From positions 52,319,509 to 52,383,508 of the forward strand of contig OX375882.1 in the NCBI GenBank assembly GCA_947359465.1: a stretch of DNA of 64,000 bases, in the 5' to 3' direction. The position numbers and the translations under genes are program-made. Position 1 is the stretch's first letter, and every line of letters starts with the position of its first letter. The notes under the pieces are model-generated. The model was not told the origin of the DNA, ran no database searches, and saw only the letters and a program-made list of their open reading frames with translations. The DNA is from Metellina segmentata. Its lineage: Eukaryota > Arthropoda > Arachnida > Araneae > Tetragnathidae. Below are positions 23,201-38,200 of this stretch, piece by piece.

Positions 23201-26200
23201 CAAATTCATGAAAAGGTCGTCAAGCTATTTTTAGTGTAGGAGCTTTTGAGATGATTTTGCTGAAATTGATAATCCGAGACACCAAGTTTGAAAAACAGAA
23301 TGAAGAAGTTACCTATGACAGCCCTGTAATTCATTGTACAATATAAAGCACTAGATATTGGACTTATTGATTATAAAATTACAGATTAATTTCACTTACC
23401 AACATTATAAATTTCTGAGCTTCCGAACCTATCTTCTCTCTGCTTTATAGTTTCATCACTGGAAATGAAAAAAATATCAAATTTTCTTTATAAACATAGA
23501 TATAGTTCTCAAATAATTCAAATGGCTCAAGGAGTTTTATAGTTGTAATTATAATGCAATGAATTTTAAGCTGAAATTTTTCTGTATTTATTTGTAACTG
23601 TATAATTTACTGTGAAGACATAGCTGAAAGCATAAACACTGCAAGCTTTATATTTACCTTCTGCCATATATAATAAATCCTTTGGTAATCGGATTGATTA
23701 CTGCTACATCACCAATTGAAAATTTGTCTAGGATGAAAATCATGAAATGCATTTTAGTTTTATTTTCATACAAATCTGTCAACAAATAAAAAAGGAATTG
23801 TAGGATAATACTACTGTTACAGCGTATTTGATTTATTGCATATATTTTAATATCTATTAAATAGGTTTAAAATTAGGTTTATGCCTTGTATTTTCAAAGT
23901 ATTTTACTTTAAATAGTTATTTCAAACCAGTACATTTCTCAATTAACAAAATATTATTTAGAAGAGTTTAGTTTTTATGATGCAAGGCGTTTTTTATTTA
24001 TATATCAATATGATATAATTGTCCCTATATTTAATTTTCTTTTCTAAACTTAACATTGCTGTATACTATCTTTTCTTCGTACATTTAGAACAAATATACC
24101 ATTGAAACGTGAATTTTTTGAATGGTGTAGAATGCCCATTTCTAGATCTTCACAATGAAATCTTAGTTCCAATCCAATCCTAAACGTGGAGATTTTTATA
24201 TTTCCTTATAACAGCAATTTTTAAATTGCAACATTGAAATGTATCTTTGTTAAACATCCAATAGTATAACTAAAGTAACAAACGGTAACGGTCATAGATC
24301 TAGCAACTGCTAAAGTGAAGTGGTCTGTATACTTATGAGCAAAATGTAAGGAACTTTTCGGTTTTCAGCTGCTGCTTTGCTCTGAAGTGATCTGAATGTG
24401 GGAAAATGATACAAAGAAACATAGAGAGTTACCGAATCCATGCGTAAGATTCAAGGATAAGGTTTATTGACATTCTGATATTCATAGAGAATTATCGGTA
24501 CACCTACACTCTACGTTTATGAGTTATGACAACGGCTTGGCAATTTTTTTTGGCGCACTTCTAGTAGCAAGTTACGATAAATTAAGTCAACCCATCTGTC
24601 GTTACGGTTGTTGTGATTTTCATGGCAACCTCGGCAAACGGAAACTTTCAATTTTCATTTTGAATATTCTAGAAAGTCCTAGAAATGTGATAAAATCGTT
24701 TGATTTCATTGGTTCGTTTGAAATTTTTTCTTTGCTTCCATTGGTTATTTTGACTTTAAAATATTATTTGATTGCATTGGTCCTTTTAAATCTTTTTCTG
24801 TGATACCATTGGTCCACTTATTTGTACTTCGATAGTTGTTGAATTTTTATTCTATTATATTAGTTTTCACGAAATGATTGAATTTTTTTTTTTTTTGCCA
24901 TTTTTGTTTTAATGTTTTAATTATTTTTTTATGCAAGAATTCTGACGTTATCAGATTGTATTATTTCTTGCTTTTCTATCTTTTAAAAATATTTTTTCTT
25001 TTTTAAACATGCCCTTCGTTTTGCAACAATGCATTTAGTGTAATTGCTAAGTTTCAGGGAATATATATTCTTACCCAACGTTCGAAGTTTAGTTCTGTTG
25101 GAACACAATTGTGTTTCGTAATGTATTTACTTTTTGTTAATTGTAAAATAAATATACTTTTCAAAACATTTTCAAATGTGTTTCCAAGCTTTCATTTTCC
25201 GTTGTGAAAATAAAAATGTTTTTGGAACAAAAAAGATTTTTGAAATAATTCTTTCCTTGGCGACTTTAGAATAGCGCAAAAAAAAAAATCACCAAGGCCG
25301 TTGCCACCACACATAAACGTAAAGTGTAGCTGTTCCGAATAATCAAGAGTTGATTATCCCAAGAGGTTAACTTTGTTTCGCATGTTGTACATACAGTGCG
25401 TACCGAAATGATAGGTCCACCAGTAAAAACGAAAGTTAAGTTGGGAAAACATTTTTTACTGTGTACAAAGTACTATTTTATAAACTACATTAGTTCATAC
25501 AGTGAAAAAATAATTCTTAAATAATATACAAATCATAGAAATTGTAAGAAAAACAAAAAATATGTGAAACAGCTGTTTCAAAAAGATAGGTCCACTGAAC
25601 CAAACCTGAAATTAGTGTTGAATTAATAAGAAATCTTTCGACCGTTTTTCGGAATAAGCTCATAAATCCTATTTGGCATGGTTTCTACAAGTTTTTACAA
25701 ACAATTTGTATCGATTTTTGCCCATTCGGAGGAAATAGCTTTTTTCAAGTCTGTAGTACAGTTGTACTGCCTTCTCCGCCTGCATACACTGCACTTGCGA
25801 GTATGCCCCACATGTTTTCTACCGGATTCAGGTCGGGGCTGCAAGGTGACCCGTCAATAATATGTACATCAATATCCAGAAACCATTCAAAAGTGGACTT
25901 TGCAGTATGCAAAGGAGCATTGTCCTGTTGGAATATGAAGAACGGGCCTCCAAAGTGCTCTGATTGTGGAAGAAAATATTGTTCAGGCAGCTGTTGATAG
26001 CCTGCAGCATTCAAACGATTGTCTACAAATGCTATATCAGTTTTTCCTGCACGTCCGAATCCGGCCCTTACCATAACGGAACCACCACCAGCTTGCCTCT
26101 TCGAGAATATCTCTCTATCGTTACGCAGATCGTGCCAGTAATACTGCCAATCTTCTGGTCCATACAGCTTGAATTTTTGTCATTGCTGAATATCACTCGA

Positions 26201-29200
26201 TACCAGTCTTCTTTCCTTCTTCATTTCCTGTGCGAATTTCCATCGCTTTTCTTTGTGCGGAGTTTTCTTAATTTTGGGACCGCTTTCCTTTTCTAGTAAA
26301 CTAAATTTCCGAACTTCTTTACCACTCTATGGACCGTAGATTTTGATATCAGAGGGTTTTGTTGTCTCGCTAAAGTGGACAAGTTCGTATTTCCAGATTT
26401 TAACTCCTTTACGATAGTCCTTCTTTGTCGGGGTGTCACTTTTGATGGCCTCCCAGTTGATTTTTTTGTTGCTATAAGTATATATAAGTCGCAAAAAATT
26501 GTTTACAACATTATGCGATCTGTTTAAAAGCTTAGCTATTTCTCTATTCGATTATCCATACTTATTAAATGCATCAAATTTCTCTTCTCAAGCAGCGAAA
26601 GACTGCAACGACGACCCATTTCGTTTGATTACAACGTGATGTTCAAATCTGTTTAAATACCTCCACAACAGCCAGCGTAATCCCACAGTAAGACAAAACT
26701 ATGATATTTATGAAAATTTTCTGGAAATAAACGTTTTGGTGCAAAGATTTATAAAAGCGGACCTATCTTTTCAAAACGGTCTCAAAATGAAAACTTACAT
26801 AAAATAAAAATTAATTATTTAATTTAACAAATTGTTTCCTAAGTAGTTATAACGATTATTGTATAATTATCTCTACCAAAAAAGTGATTATAATTCTCAA
26901 TTAAGAGTCGAAACTTTGAAAAATGAGGGTGGACCTATCATTTCGATACACACTCTGTATAGTGTAATGTATCATAGCATGATGGTATATGTATGTAATT
27001 ACTATAAAGATATAAGAAGGAACAAATTTAGAAATGCACAGATGTAACAATGTACAGATGTAACAATGTACAGATGTAACAATGTACAGATGTAACAATG
27101 TACAGATGTAACAATGTACAGATGTAACAATGTACAGATGTAACAATGTACAGATGTAACAATGTACAGATGTAATAATGAACACATGTAATACGCTCTA
27201 ACATTCTTTATAAATGTATTACCTAGGTGGCAGATATCTATGCAACGCAAACCACACGTATTTAAACAGATACATTGACTCACGACACAAGGCAAGGAAG
27301 TGTGTGATGGCGTTAATTATAATCAATAAGTAAAAACAATAATATTACAAGAGCTGAAGCGAACAGCAAAATAAGTTTTTAAACTCAAGTATGACACTGA
27401 ACTGTGTGAAATGAAACAGGAAGAAAACTGTGAAAACCCAAAAAAGAGTGGACACGATCATCATACATCATTTGTAGGCTATTTGACCACCTCCAACACT
27501 GATGCAGGCTTTGCACCACGCTTGCATGCAGAGATGGAGGTTTGCAATGAGTTTCTATGGTAACAAAACCCATTTCTATTTTTGACCCTTTGACATGACA
27601 ATTCCAAAATTTTAATATGTATTAGGTTTGTATTGAATATCTTTAGTTATATAAATTGCCATAGGCTATTTTGCTTAACCATCCAACCGGTATCAACGAG
27701 ATATCTCGTTCATCCAGATCTGAGCAATTTTGCTAATGACGAGATATCTCGACATTAATATACTGCGAATATTTGGTTATGACTAGATCGCGATCTCGAC
27801 AGTTTACACCTAATGACGAGCTATGACAAGATTTTGATGGACGAGATATCTCGCCCATCAAAATCTGGTCAGTTTTGCTATTGACGAGGTACTTCGTCCA
27901 GACAGCCTCCAAGAGGGTTAATTTGGAGGTTATAAACATTAAAAACAATGTTATTTCTTAAGTTTTCCAGTGTACGTTTAGGTTTCCCTAGACTATTTTC
28001 GGAGTCAAACATGCTTCTTCAATCAACTAACTCTCATATTACCTGGAAACTTAGAGAAGTATGTTTGCTTGTAGATGGAACCATCTTCATCTCCCCACAA
28101 ACCTAGAGGCAAAGACGGTAATGGCTTCGCGATCACAAGTTCACCGAGTTCCCCAATGACAGGATTCCCTAATAAGAGATAATAAACGTGCACATTTTTT
28201 GATTGCTTCACTGCTACACTAGTATTCCATTAAATTAATTATCTGTATCCTCTTATAACCAAAAAATAAATACATTTGATAGGTGGTGTGAACTGAACCG
28301 ATCGTGAAGGTGAACAATCCTAGAACAGACGTGAAATGCCTCTATTGGAAGCGCAAGTGAATTACACACATTTTTAAATAAACGTTAATGTAAATGCGTA
28401 AATGTGAAACATGAATTACAGAAAAAGGAATATTTCCATAAGAGTGTTCATGCACTGCGTTAAACACACAGTTTCGTTCAAAAATACAGACTGAGACGAA
28501 CTCGACCAGTGTAATTTGCAGTCATGGACAGTACAGTGACAACATCAGCAACAAGAGAGCGATTTCCTTAGTCAATAGGCTGACTAATGAACTACCAACT
28601 AATATCTCGTTGTTTATACAATGGTCAAATATAACAGTATACTTCAGAAATTTTAAAAGTTAAATAGTACATCAGGACCTAGGCTGGTATTAATAAAATC
28701 AAAAGTAATCATGTCTACCTCAAAATACTATACAGGTGGAAATGACAATGCATGAATAGTTGAAATATTATATAATAATTGAGATTTTTACTTCAAACTA
28801 ATTCTCACCACAGGTAAGTAACCCTTTAACCTTATGACTACGGCTATACATATAACAATCGCGTCTCACGGTACAACTGTTGTAGTGCCTGTGGGCTAAA
28901 TTATTTATTGGCACAATCAAAGTACAACTACTCTACCGGCCGTATTCTAAAGGTTAACGATTCTCTCCTCTCTTTTCATCTATGTAATCATTGTTTAACC
29001 GCTAGCTCTGTGGTCAATATTATCTTGCCACCCATTTTCTTTTTTGAACTCAAGCCATCTCAATAACCCTGACTTCTGATGAACGAGCTCACTCGAAAAT
29101 GTTCTCTACTTTTCCCATCGCCGGTTCAATATCAACTTACTTCTTCGTTAAGACAACGATTTTCTACCGATTAACTTTCTTGATAGATCCCCTGGTATAG

Positions 29201-32200
29201 AACAATCTTTTTCTTTCGGTTTCCGGAAACGTTCTAGACCCATTTTTTTAAAATGTCGTAAAGAAACACTTTATGTTTAGTGCTATTAAACAATAGCATT
29301 ACGCTATAAATATTTAAAATACACTCATGTCCATAAATTGGGGATGATTCAAAATCACACGGAAATCGAATTCTAAAGTAAAAATTTCACCTGTAGAATT
29401 ATCGCACACATCTTCAAGAATGATATCCAAACTACAGGAAGCCATCAGATGACGCGGATAGTACGTCACAATGACGAGTGTAAGAGAAGTGTATATAAGG
29501 AATGATAGCAAAGAAGTAAAATTGTTCACAAGCGTTCTGTAAGCCGCTCAGTGCCCCAACCGATAAGATATGGCACAGAGGCCGCATGTCGATGATTTTT
29601 TTTACGTGGTAGAATTATCGGCCGCCTGGAATGTGGGTGTACTCAGACGAAAATTTCAGTGGATCTTGGAAAATTTCCAAAAGTGTTATCTCTAGGCTTT
29701 GGCAACGATTCCAAAATGATGGAAATGTCAGTAGACGTTACAGTACAGGTCTCTCTCCATATACTACGCCGAATGACGACCGGTATTTAGCAGTACCTGC
29801 AAAAAAAAGCAGACGGAGTACAGCATCCGACCTTTCTCGTCAGCTATCTTCAGCCACAGGAACGACAGTTTCAAGGCAAACCGTTTACAGACGTTTAGGA
29901 CATGTTGATCTATATGCTCGCAGGCCTGTGAGATGTGTTCCACTCACGGCAACTCACTGTCCCCAGCGGTTAGCCTGGAGTAGAGAACATGCTATGTGGA
30001 CCTCGTCAAAGTGGGCTTGTGTGATGTTTTCCGACGAGTCCAGGTTTAGCTTGCAGTCTGATTCACGACGGACGTTCATATGGAGAACGCCAGGTACCCG
30101 CTACCACTAAGACAACATCATTGAACGACACAGTTACGGTGGTGCAGGATTGCTCGTTTGGGGCGAAATTATACTGGGCTCTAGAACAGATCTACATATT
30201 CAAATCGGAACCATGAAAGGCCAAATTTATCGGGACATCATTCCGGAACAACATGTAAGTTTGTTTAGGGGTGCCATGGTTGCAGAATTTGTATTTATGG
30301 ATGACAACGCCCGTCCTCACAGTGCAAACATTGTAAACTAATGCCTTGAATCTGAGGATATCACCCGTATGGAATGGCCAGCATTCTCACCTGACTTGAA
30401 TACGATAGAGCATGTGTGGTACTTGCTTGGCCGACGAGTTGCAGCCCGTGAACCACCTCCTACATGTGTAATGGAACTACGGAGAACTTTGCTTGCTGAG
30501 TGGAGTGATCTTCCTCAAGAGCAGCTCGATAATTTGAACATCAGCATGCTTAGGCGTTGTACGGACTGTATTTCATTGTGTGGGAGACATACACTATATT
30601 AACCATCATACCAACCCTGTCATGTTAAGTTTTGTAAGGTCGATATTTTTGTAATTGCTCCAATGAGCAAAAATAGTAGTTTTTATGAATGGTATCATAC
30701 ATACATCATCTTTTTTGTTCTTTATCTTTTGTTTAATATATGAGCTTTATGAATAGGTCCCGTTAGGTTTGTTTCTGAACCTTTGTTTTCCGGAGCTGGC
30801 ATTATCCTTAATTTATGGACATGAATGTATATATTAATAATTTTGTAAAAATGATAATTATACATGAATTTTTTTAAAACTTCAAACGTGCTACATGAAA
30901 ATCGATTCTACCAATTTGAAAGATGAGGCTTCCAAAATAAACTACATGCATTTTTCTAGGGAATGAAATAGAATCAAAAGGATATTTACCTAAACAAAAA
31001 TTTTCCTTGCGATTGAAAAATGAATACAAGATTTTTGATAGTTTTACAGACATATTTCTAAAATAAATGGCCAAAATTTGAAAACTCTTCGACCAGCATA
31101 ATTATTGTAGTTCATTCACTAGACAGTATTATAACGAACAAGTTCTCAAAATTTTACAAGAATCAATCAATAACTTTTTATGTTATAACATTTGAAGTGA
31201 GGAAATAATGTAAACGTATTTTAATTTAGAGTAAAAAGTAGTTTCAAATGTATCGTTTGCTCTCTCTCTCTCTCTTGCTTTTACTGTTAGTGTAAACAGT
31301 TTTGTTCTTCACTTCTATTTAATAATATTCACAATATTTTCAAAAGAGAAACCTTTAAACATTTAGGAAACCTTTTTAAACTAATATTTGCAAAAAAAAG
31401 TAAGTTTTAAACTTACATTTTGAAGGTTTTTGGTCTTTTAATGATAGTTTCCGGTGTTTTCACACCTATTTCTGGTTTTCCTGCCGTGATAAAAATATAT
31501 TAATATCTCTTCAATTTATTAACTTAGAGAAAAAATCAAATATAATTTGGAGATTCAAATAAATACTTTATCAAATACCATCAAAAACGTCTTTGGAACT
31601 TTTGGTCAAAAATGTCATTTTTAACGTGTTCGGATACCTTAATACCTTACCCCGCTAGAGGTCATAGTAAATTATTCATTCTTTGATGAGCCCCTTAGAA
31701 TAATCAGTTCAGTGCCTCCCCAAACAACCAACACTTCCAAGCATTTTTTTGTTTCTTCGTGTCTGTAGAAGTAGTAAACTATTGCTATGGATATTTCTGC
31801 CTCGTAATTTGTGAAAACAACAGTACACTCAGTAGCACTGGATTCTTCTGTGGTTGCTATATACCTCTACCGAAATTCTTGTCACGATTGCAAGATTTTA
31901 GAATTTCTATTATTTCGATTTCGTATCAATACATACCCGAGTCATCGAGGCACTCCCATTCAGTAGCCGCAGATGGACATGTTAGCTCTCCTCTATAAAT
32001 TGGCAAAGTTTTGTCAATAGTCATACCAGACGCCATTACTTCAGTAGAACCTGCATAATATAACATATACTCTAAGCAGATTTAATAAACAGTTTCAAAA
32101 GTATGATGTTACATATTAAGTTCAAATTCTATTAATTTAGTTGGATGGACCCTCTATAGTAGAAATTTTGAATGCCGATACAATCCACACTTAAAATAAA

Positions 32201-35200
32201 TCAATTTAAAGTCAAAACTTGATTGGCTTGTCATCGTATGATGTATTGTTCACCTTCGACTTTCTAAACAAACCTATCGTCGTTAACTCAGTGAGGGTAT
32301 ATCTCAGACATATATCCTTTATAAACTTCAGTCTTCTCTGTACGACTTCTAAGTGCTTTGAACCCTTCTTGATCAATAGAATCTGTTACAGATCGTTCCT
32401 TTCCGCTCACAAAAAAATGACTCTTTTATTGATGTACACATGTTCAAAACAGTTTATTTGGTATTTCCAAGTCTATTATTTTATTCGAATATAACATTTA
32501 TAATTCAACTACCAATCAGTTGTTTCAAGTCTTTTGGACATGACACTTTTACTGTCGTTCCCTTACATTATTCCTCCTCTGTGTGTATCCCTTATGTCGC
32601 CCCTTTTCCTTCCTCTTTTTCTCTTCCCCTAAGAAACACCCACTTCTGTTCGAAGGGATGAAAAACCAGTGGTTGACATTCTTCCTCAGAAGTAAATTTT
32701 CTATTGGTGATGTACGAGCTACACTAACCGATTTGGGCTATTTGGCAGTAAACCCATGATGTTTACTGTATCTGGTAAATATAGGGAGTCACTACGGCAC
32801 GAAAATTCCCAAGCCATCATTACCTCCATCCCGTCTTTTTCCAATTTCTTAACATTGTCTGTCTTGTGTAAGGTGCAACTTGGCCAAATATGGCTTTTGA
32901 GCCAAAAAGCACAAAACTAACCAAACTGGTCAGCATTCCTCAGTGTCTTGCTGGAGAACATCGTAAAATATCTCCTATGATTCCATCTGTGATGTATGTT
33001 ATTATTGTGATGTTGTTATGTAATCTATCAATAGATGGCGTCACGAAGTAATTTAATAAATACAGTGACTTCTGACTCACAGGTCAGATCACACTTGGAG
33101 CTAGAGCAAGTAGCATGTCTCTCATGTCAATCTTGGTACATCAATGGTAATTGCCGTAATATCTTAGGATATTCATAACTAGGATATTACATGGTGCCAG
33201 AACACCTATCCTACGCACATATTTAAAGCTGCTCATCCAATTTATCCTGAAAATATTGAAAAAAAAAAGGCAACCTGCGGAAATGACCAGCAGTTTGCCG
33301 ATGGTACCACCGTTTGAGTCCGGAACAAATCCACCAGAAACATGTAGGCACTGGAGAAAAGATTTTTAATATTATGTTGAAGCTCTGCGATATTGCAAAG
33401 AGCCGGAAAAGACGAAAACAGCATTATTTCGTCATACTTGCGGAGATGAATTGAAGAAACAATTCAATTCGTTCGACTTGAAACCCAAAGGAGCCATTAC
33501 GGAGGTAATCCTAAAACATATTCTTGACGAATTCGATAACTTTTTCAAAGATTATCAGAACGAGATCTATGCATCTTTCAAGTTTTTGGAAATGAAGCAA
33601 GAAAGAGACGAGAAATTTTCGGACTATTATCCAAGACTGAGAATTGCAGTTACGGAATGTAACTACGGAAATTTTGCAGAACGCATGGTTCGCGACAAAA
33701 TAATTCATGGAATACTGGATAAGCCTTTGCAAGAAAGACTAACAAGAGAAACTGCTAGAAAAGTGAAGACCTTTCAAGACGTAGTCAGTGATTGCTAAGC
33801 AGCCGAACATTGCAAAGCACAAGCCCGGGAAGGAGACCTGTGGTGGTGCAAACTGACCACAAACCACTATTGGGCTTAAGTAAGAAGTCGTATGAGACAA
33901 TATCACCTAGACTCCAACAAATGCTACTGCGACTCAATCGATATGAGGTAACTTTGGTCTATGTTCCAGGAAAACAGCTTCTAATTGCTGATGCACTGTC
34001 TACAGCTCAGCTGACTGATGCTATGTATGAAGACGAGGAAGTAGTGAAGGAGAGCTGACGAATGTTCTCCCAATTTCACGTGTGCACGGTTTTACATGAA
34101 AGGACTGACACGACCAGTCGCAGGGAGTTAATAAACATTCCAGCAGACAGGGAGAAGTAACCGAGAAAAGGGGGCACTTTTAGACGGAAGCGCTTCCTAA
34201 AGGGGTGCTAAGCGTGGGCACTCGCACGAGGACTCGTTACAAGGGTAAGTCAGCCTTCGTTCCTCCCTTCATGAATTCTGTTCCGTCCCTCTTGTTAATT
34301 GTATAATTCCGTTTATTTAAATAAATATTAAGTTTAAATCTAGTGATTGTTGTCGTCATGCTTCATTAGTCATGAGTCGGAGCTGAAGATCTTAGCAAGT
34401 TAATTGCGACCATAAATTAAGACATGTACTGAATCTATACGATCACATCGATTAAACATCAGCTCCGGTTCAGTAGCAGATCAAAAGGTACCTGTAACGT
34501 TATGTGTTCTGGCATCTGCGACCTCATCTCAATGGGAAAAGTACTCTAAACTAACAGATAGTGATCAAGAGTTACAAGATGTTATGTTTCACATTATGAA
34601 CGGGTGGCCTGACAGGACCAAAACAAGGCATGCTGCACAAGCCTACTGGCACTGTAAAGAGGAACTCTACTGCACCAAGGATGGCATACTTTGTCGAAGC
34701 AAACGTTTCATTGTTCCACCACTTGTTAGAGAAGAAGTGTTTCAGAAAATGCATGTATCACGCAGAGGAGTTATTGCATGTAAATCAAAGGCCAGAGAGT
34801 ACTTTTATTGGCCAAGCATCAATAGAGATGTTGAGTTATTTGTTGGTAAATGTCAAATTTGCCAGAAATACCAACGTGTAAGTAAAAAAAAAAGACTTTA
34901 TTACAGCAAGATCCTCTTCAGCGGCCATGGTAGAAGGTGGCGTGTGGTTTTCTGGAGATCGAAGGTTGTCACGTCCAGACGGATGAGACTGACAACCAGG
35001 TAAGTGGAAATTCGTGTACACAAACTGTGGTGAGGAGGTCCCCATGAACAATAAATATACCAATTCGTTATAAAGACTATTATTAAAAATTTAAGCTTTT
35101 ATGTTGATGTAAGACATTGTATGTTTGTTTTAACTTTAAAAAAAAATTATATACTGTTTTTTCACTTTGAAAGAATGTCATGAGACGTACGTTATTATTG

Positions 35201-38200
35201 TGATGTTGTTATTATACAATCTATCAGCAGATGGCGCCACGAAGTAATTTAAAAATACAGTGATTTCAGACTCACAGATCAGATTACACTTGTAGCTAGA
35301 GCTAATAGCATGTCTATCATTTCAATCTTGATAAAAAGAAAATTTCCTTAATATCTTAGAATATTCATAACTAGGATATTACACCATCAAGAATGGACTC
35401 GAGTATTTAGAGCGACCCCAGAATTCCCAGACGATCTTTCCCTCCATCCTGGCTTTCCTCAATATCTTAAGATTGTCTGTCTTGTGTTTGGTGCAACTTG
35501 GCCTGATATGGCTCTTGCGCCAAAAAGCACAAAACTAACCAAACTGGTCAGCATTTCTCAGTGTCTTGCCGAATAACATCACAAAATCTTTCCTATGATT
35601 CCTTCAAGAATAGACTCGAGTATTTAACTCATCATGTGTGTTGACTAAAACTGACAATGGTGTAAAAGCAGCAAGAGGCTCTGAATATTCACAATTTAAC
35701 TAGTAGAAAATATTGGAAATGCTAATTTGTAATCAAACTTTAATCTACACAAAATGTCAAAAGCTGCGAGGAGTCGAGTTTTTGGAACAGAGGTTAGAAC
35801 ACACCTCGAGCGACAAAGTTCTTAAACCTGTTATCTGATGCAACGAATCTGCCGAGGAAAGTTATGCGACCCTTGTTTGTCACATGCAGTTAAACCGCTC
35901 TTAGAAGCAGGGAAATAAAGCTTTCGAAGTAATGAAACCACCACGAGACTTACCATAACCAGAAAAGAACTTGATATCTTTCTTCAATTTATTGTAGATG
36001 AAATCGTAGTTTTGGGGCTTCACTACGCTCCCTCCACTTACCACTGCTTTCAATGAGCTTAAGCTGTGGTTTTCCGCTACATAAAATTATAGAAATTTGT
36101 TAACGAAAAATAATTTATAACGTGGTCATCAAAATGCTATTTTCAGATGAGAGTGATTGATTCAATTAATTATTATATAAAGCTATAAAATCCCATGATT
36201 GATCTAAAAACAGATTTAGGTTGTAGTTAGTAGTACCAAAGTAATTGATAATATTAGTATCCAAATCAGGACATTTAATTAAAGTGTTTAACAGATAGTA
36301 TTTATCACTCGTCGGACATGCAAGATGTGGTTTCGAATACAGAAAAAATGTCCGAGTTAAATGTGTGTGACCTATACGAACCCTCGCCAGTTTTACTTCG
36401 AGTCTTCTATTAAAGAATTGCAGGTCGAGTCTTCTATTAAAGAATTGCAGGTCGAGTCTTCTATTAAAGAATTGCAGGGTTTAAAACTTTTCACAGATAA
36501 TTGAATAGAATACAATTTATTTTAAATTTGTGTATCCCATTTATTTTGCCTTGAATTTTTGATGCACGTTTTAATAATATGATCCACATATTGGGAACGT
36601 ATTAGGACGGATGGTCTTATTATGGTATCAGTCGTTTGGAATACTTTATGAGCTGCTTCATTTACATTACCCATATGACTTGGAATCCAGCGCATTAAAA
36701 TATTCAAACCTGGGTCATACAATTTCAATTTTAAATATATTTCAATTTAACTGTTTCAGATGATAACATATAGAGTACTGTTTCGAAATTATTTCAATAA
36801 ACGTAAACGATTTTTACATTATGTTTCACAAAGTAAAGATATGATTACGTAGAGCCCTTTAAACTTGATGGGAAACATTTACTTTCTTCTAAATTAGGGT
36901 TGCAGTGGTGTTTTTGCGGCGAAATGTATTTGCGTGTTCTAAACGTCACGTCTGTTAATTTGAATTTTGATTACTATTTTAGCAATTTGTCAATAAAAAT
37001 ACTACATACAGAATTAATATATAATAGGCTCGATAGTTATGATAGTTATTGACCGGATAACTATTAGATTAATATCAAAGTCGACAAAAAGTAATAAAAT
37101 ATACTTAAGGTAAACCTGATATATGTATCACACAAAAAATAGCATTTGGGTAGCGGAAGTAAAATCTTCACTTTCCATCTATTTTGTTTACACTGAAAAT
37201 CTTTCTTGTTTATTAAATTCATGTATTGGACGTAGTATTATTTAAAATGTATAAACAAAATGGTATTGGTATTTTTAAGTAACGTCACACTTGAGTATTG
37301 TATAAACAATGATTATTTCAGTGTAAGCAAACAAGCCAGATAAAACGCTAAGATTCTACTTTCTAAATATTCTTTTAGTATCCCAATTGATGCATGATGG
37401 TTGATTGATTCTCTCTCTCCCCAATTAGATTAAACGCGATTAATTGCAATTTCAGATCATTCCTATATGTATGAACATATAGGGGTGATCTGAAATTGCA
37501 ATTAATCGCGTTTAATCTAATTCGGGAGAGAGAGAGAATCAATCAACCATCATACATCAATTCGGATATTCCTTCTTTGGAATTTCTTTTAGTGATGTTC
37601 TGAAATCGTAATCAAAAACATACCAATTGATTTAATGTTCTAATACGTACAGGAAGCACGTTTCACCACCAAAATACTACCAGCATCTATATTTGGCTTG
37701 ACCGAAAATGCGTATGATATAGGTGAATATTGCGGTGGATTAATTTCGTGTCATTATAGAAATTAGATCAATAAATGAAAATTGACATATTTTTTAATTT
37801 GCATATTTTTAATCGAATTATTAATCCTGAAATAAATACATATAAATTTAGCTTATCTTTGGTTTGATTGATACGCTATTTTAGTCGAATATGTAAAACT
37901 TTACTCACATTATGTTCCGTAATTACTACCCTAGTCGTTTAGATAAACTAGCTTAAATTGAAGGAGTATTTAGATTGGAGTTTTATATATTATTGAAGAA
38001 AGGAAAAGCTATCTTTAGGTAAGTTATTTTTTAGAATAAATTAATACAATGTATTTAAAAAATGTATTTAAAACCTAACAATATTTTATGATAGCTATAT
38101 TTTAATAACAATATTTTATGATATGTTATGTGTTCTGCTCTCTTATATACCTCTCTTTTTCTTTAAGCTTGTCCACATAATCGAACAACATACGACGCAC

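Larger units (their letters stand above)
32998..35383 (+). mobile_element. Internally deleted Ty3/gypsy-like LTR retrotransposon
   Basis: LTRs at 32998-33191 and 35181-35383 are similar (tttattgtgatgttg-type core, ending ctaggatattaca), with ccatc on both outer sides as a 5-bp target duplication. tggtgccagaacacc follows the left LTR as a primer-binding site candidate. Total 2.4 kb against a usual 5-6 kb: protease, reverse transcriptase and integrase core are gone. Confidence 0.5.

Noticed and set aside
26901..27295. Open frames of 94 and 97 codons with CYICTLLHLYIV repeats
   Set aside because: Produced by the 16-bp tandem repeat, not by a gene.
37545..37560. Minus-strand LMYDG reading, first taken as the AACS A4 motif
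   Set aside because: Stops follow at once and it lies in a palindrome. The true exon is 38533-38722, where phase and flanking motifs fit.
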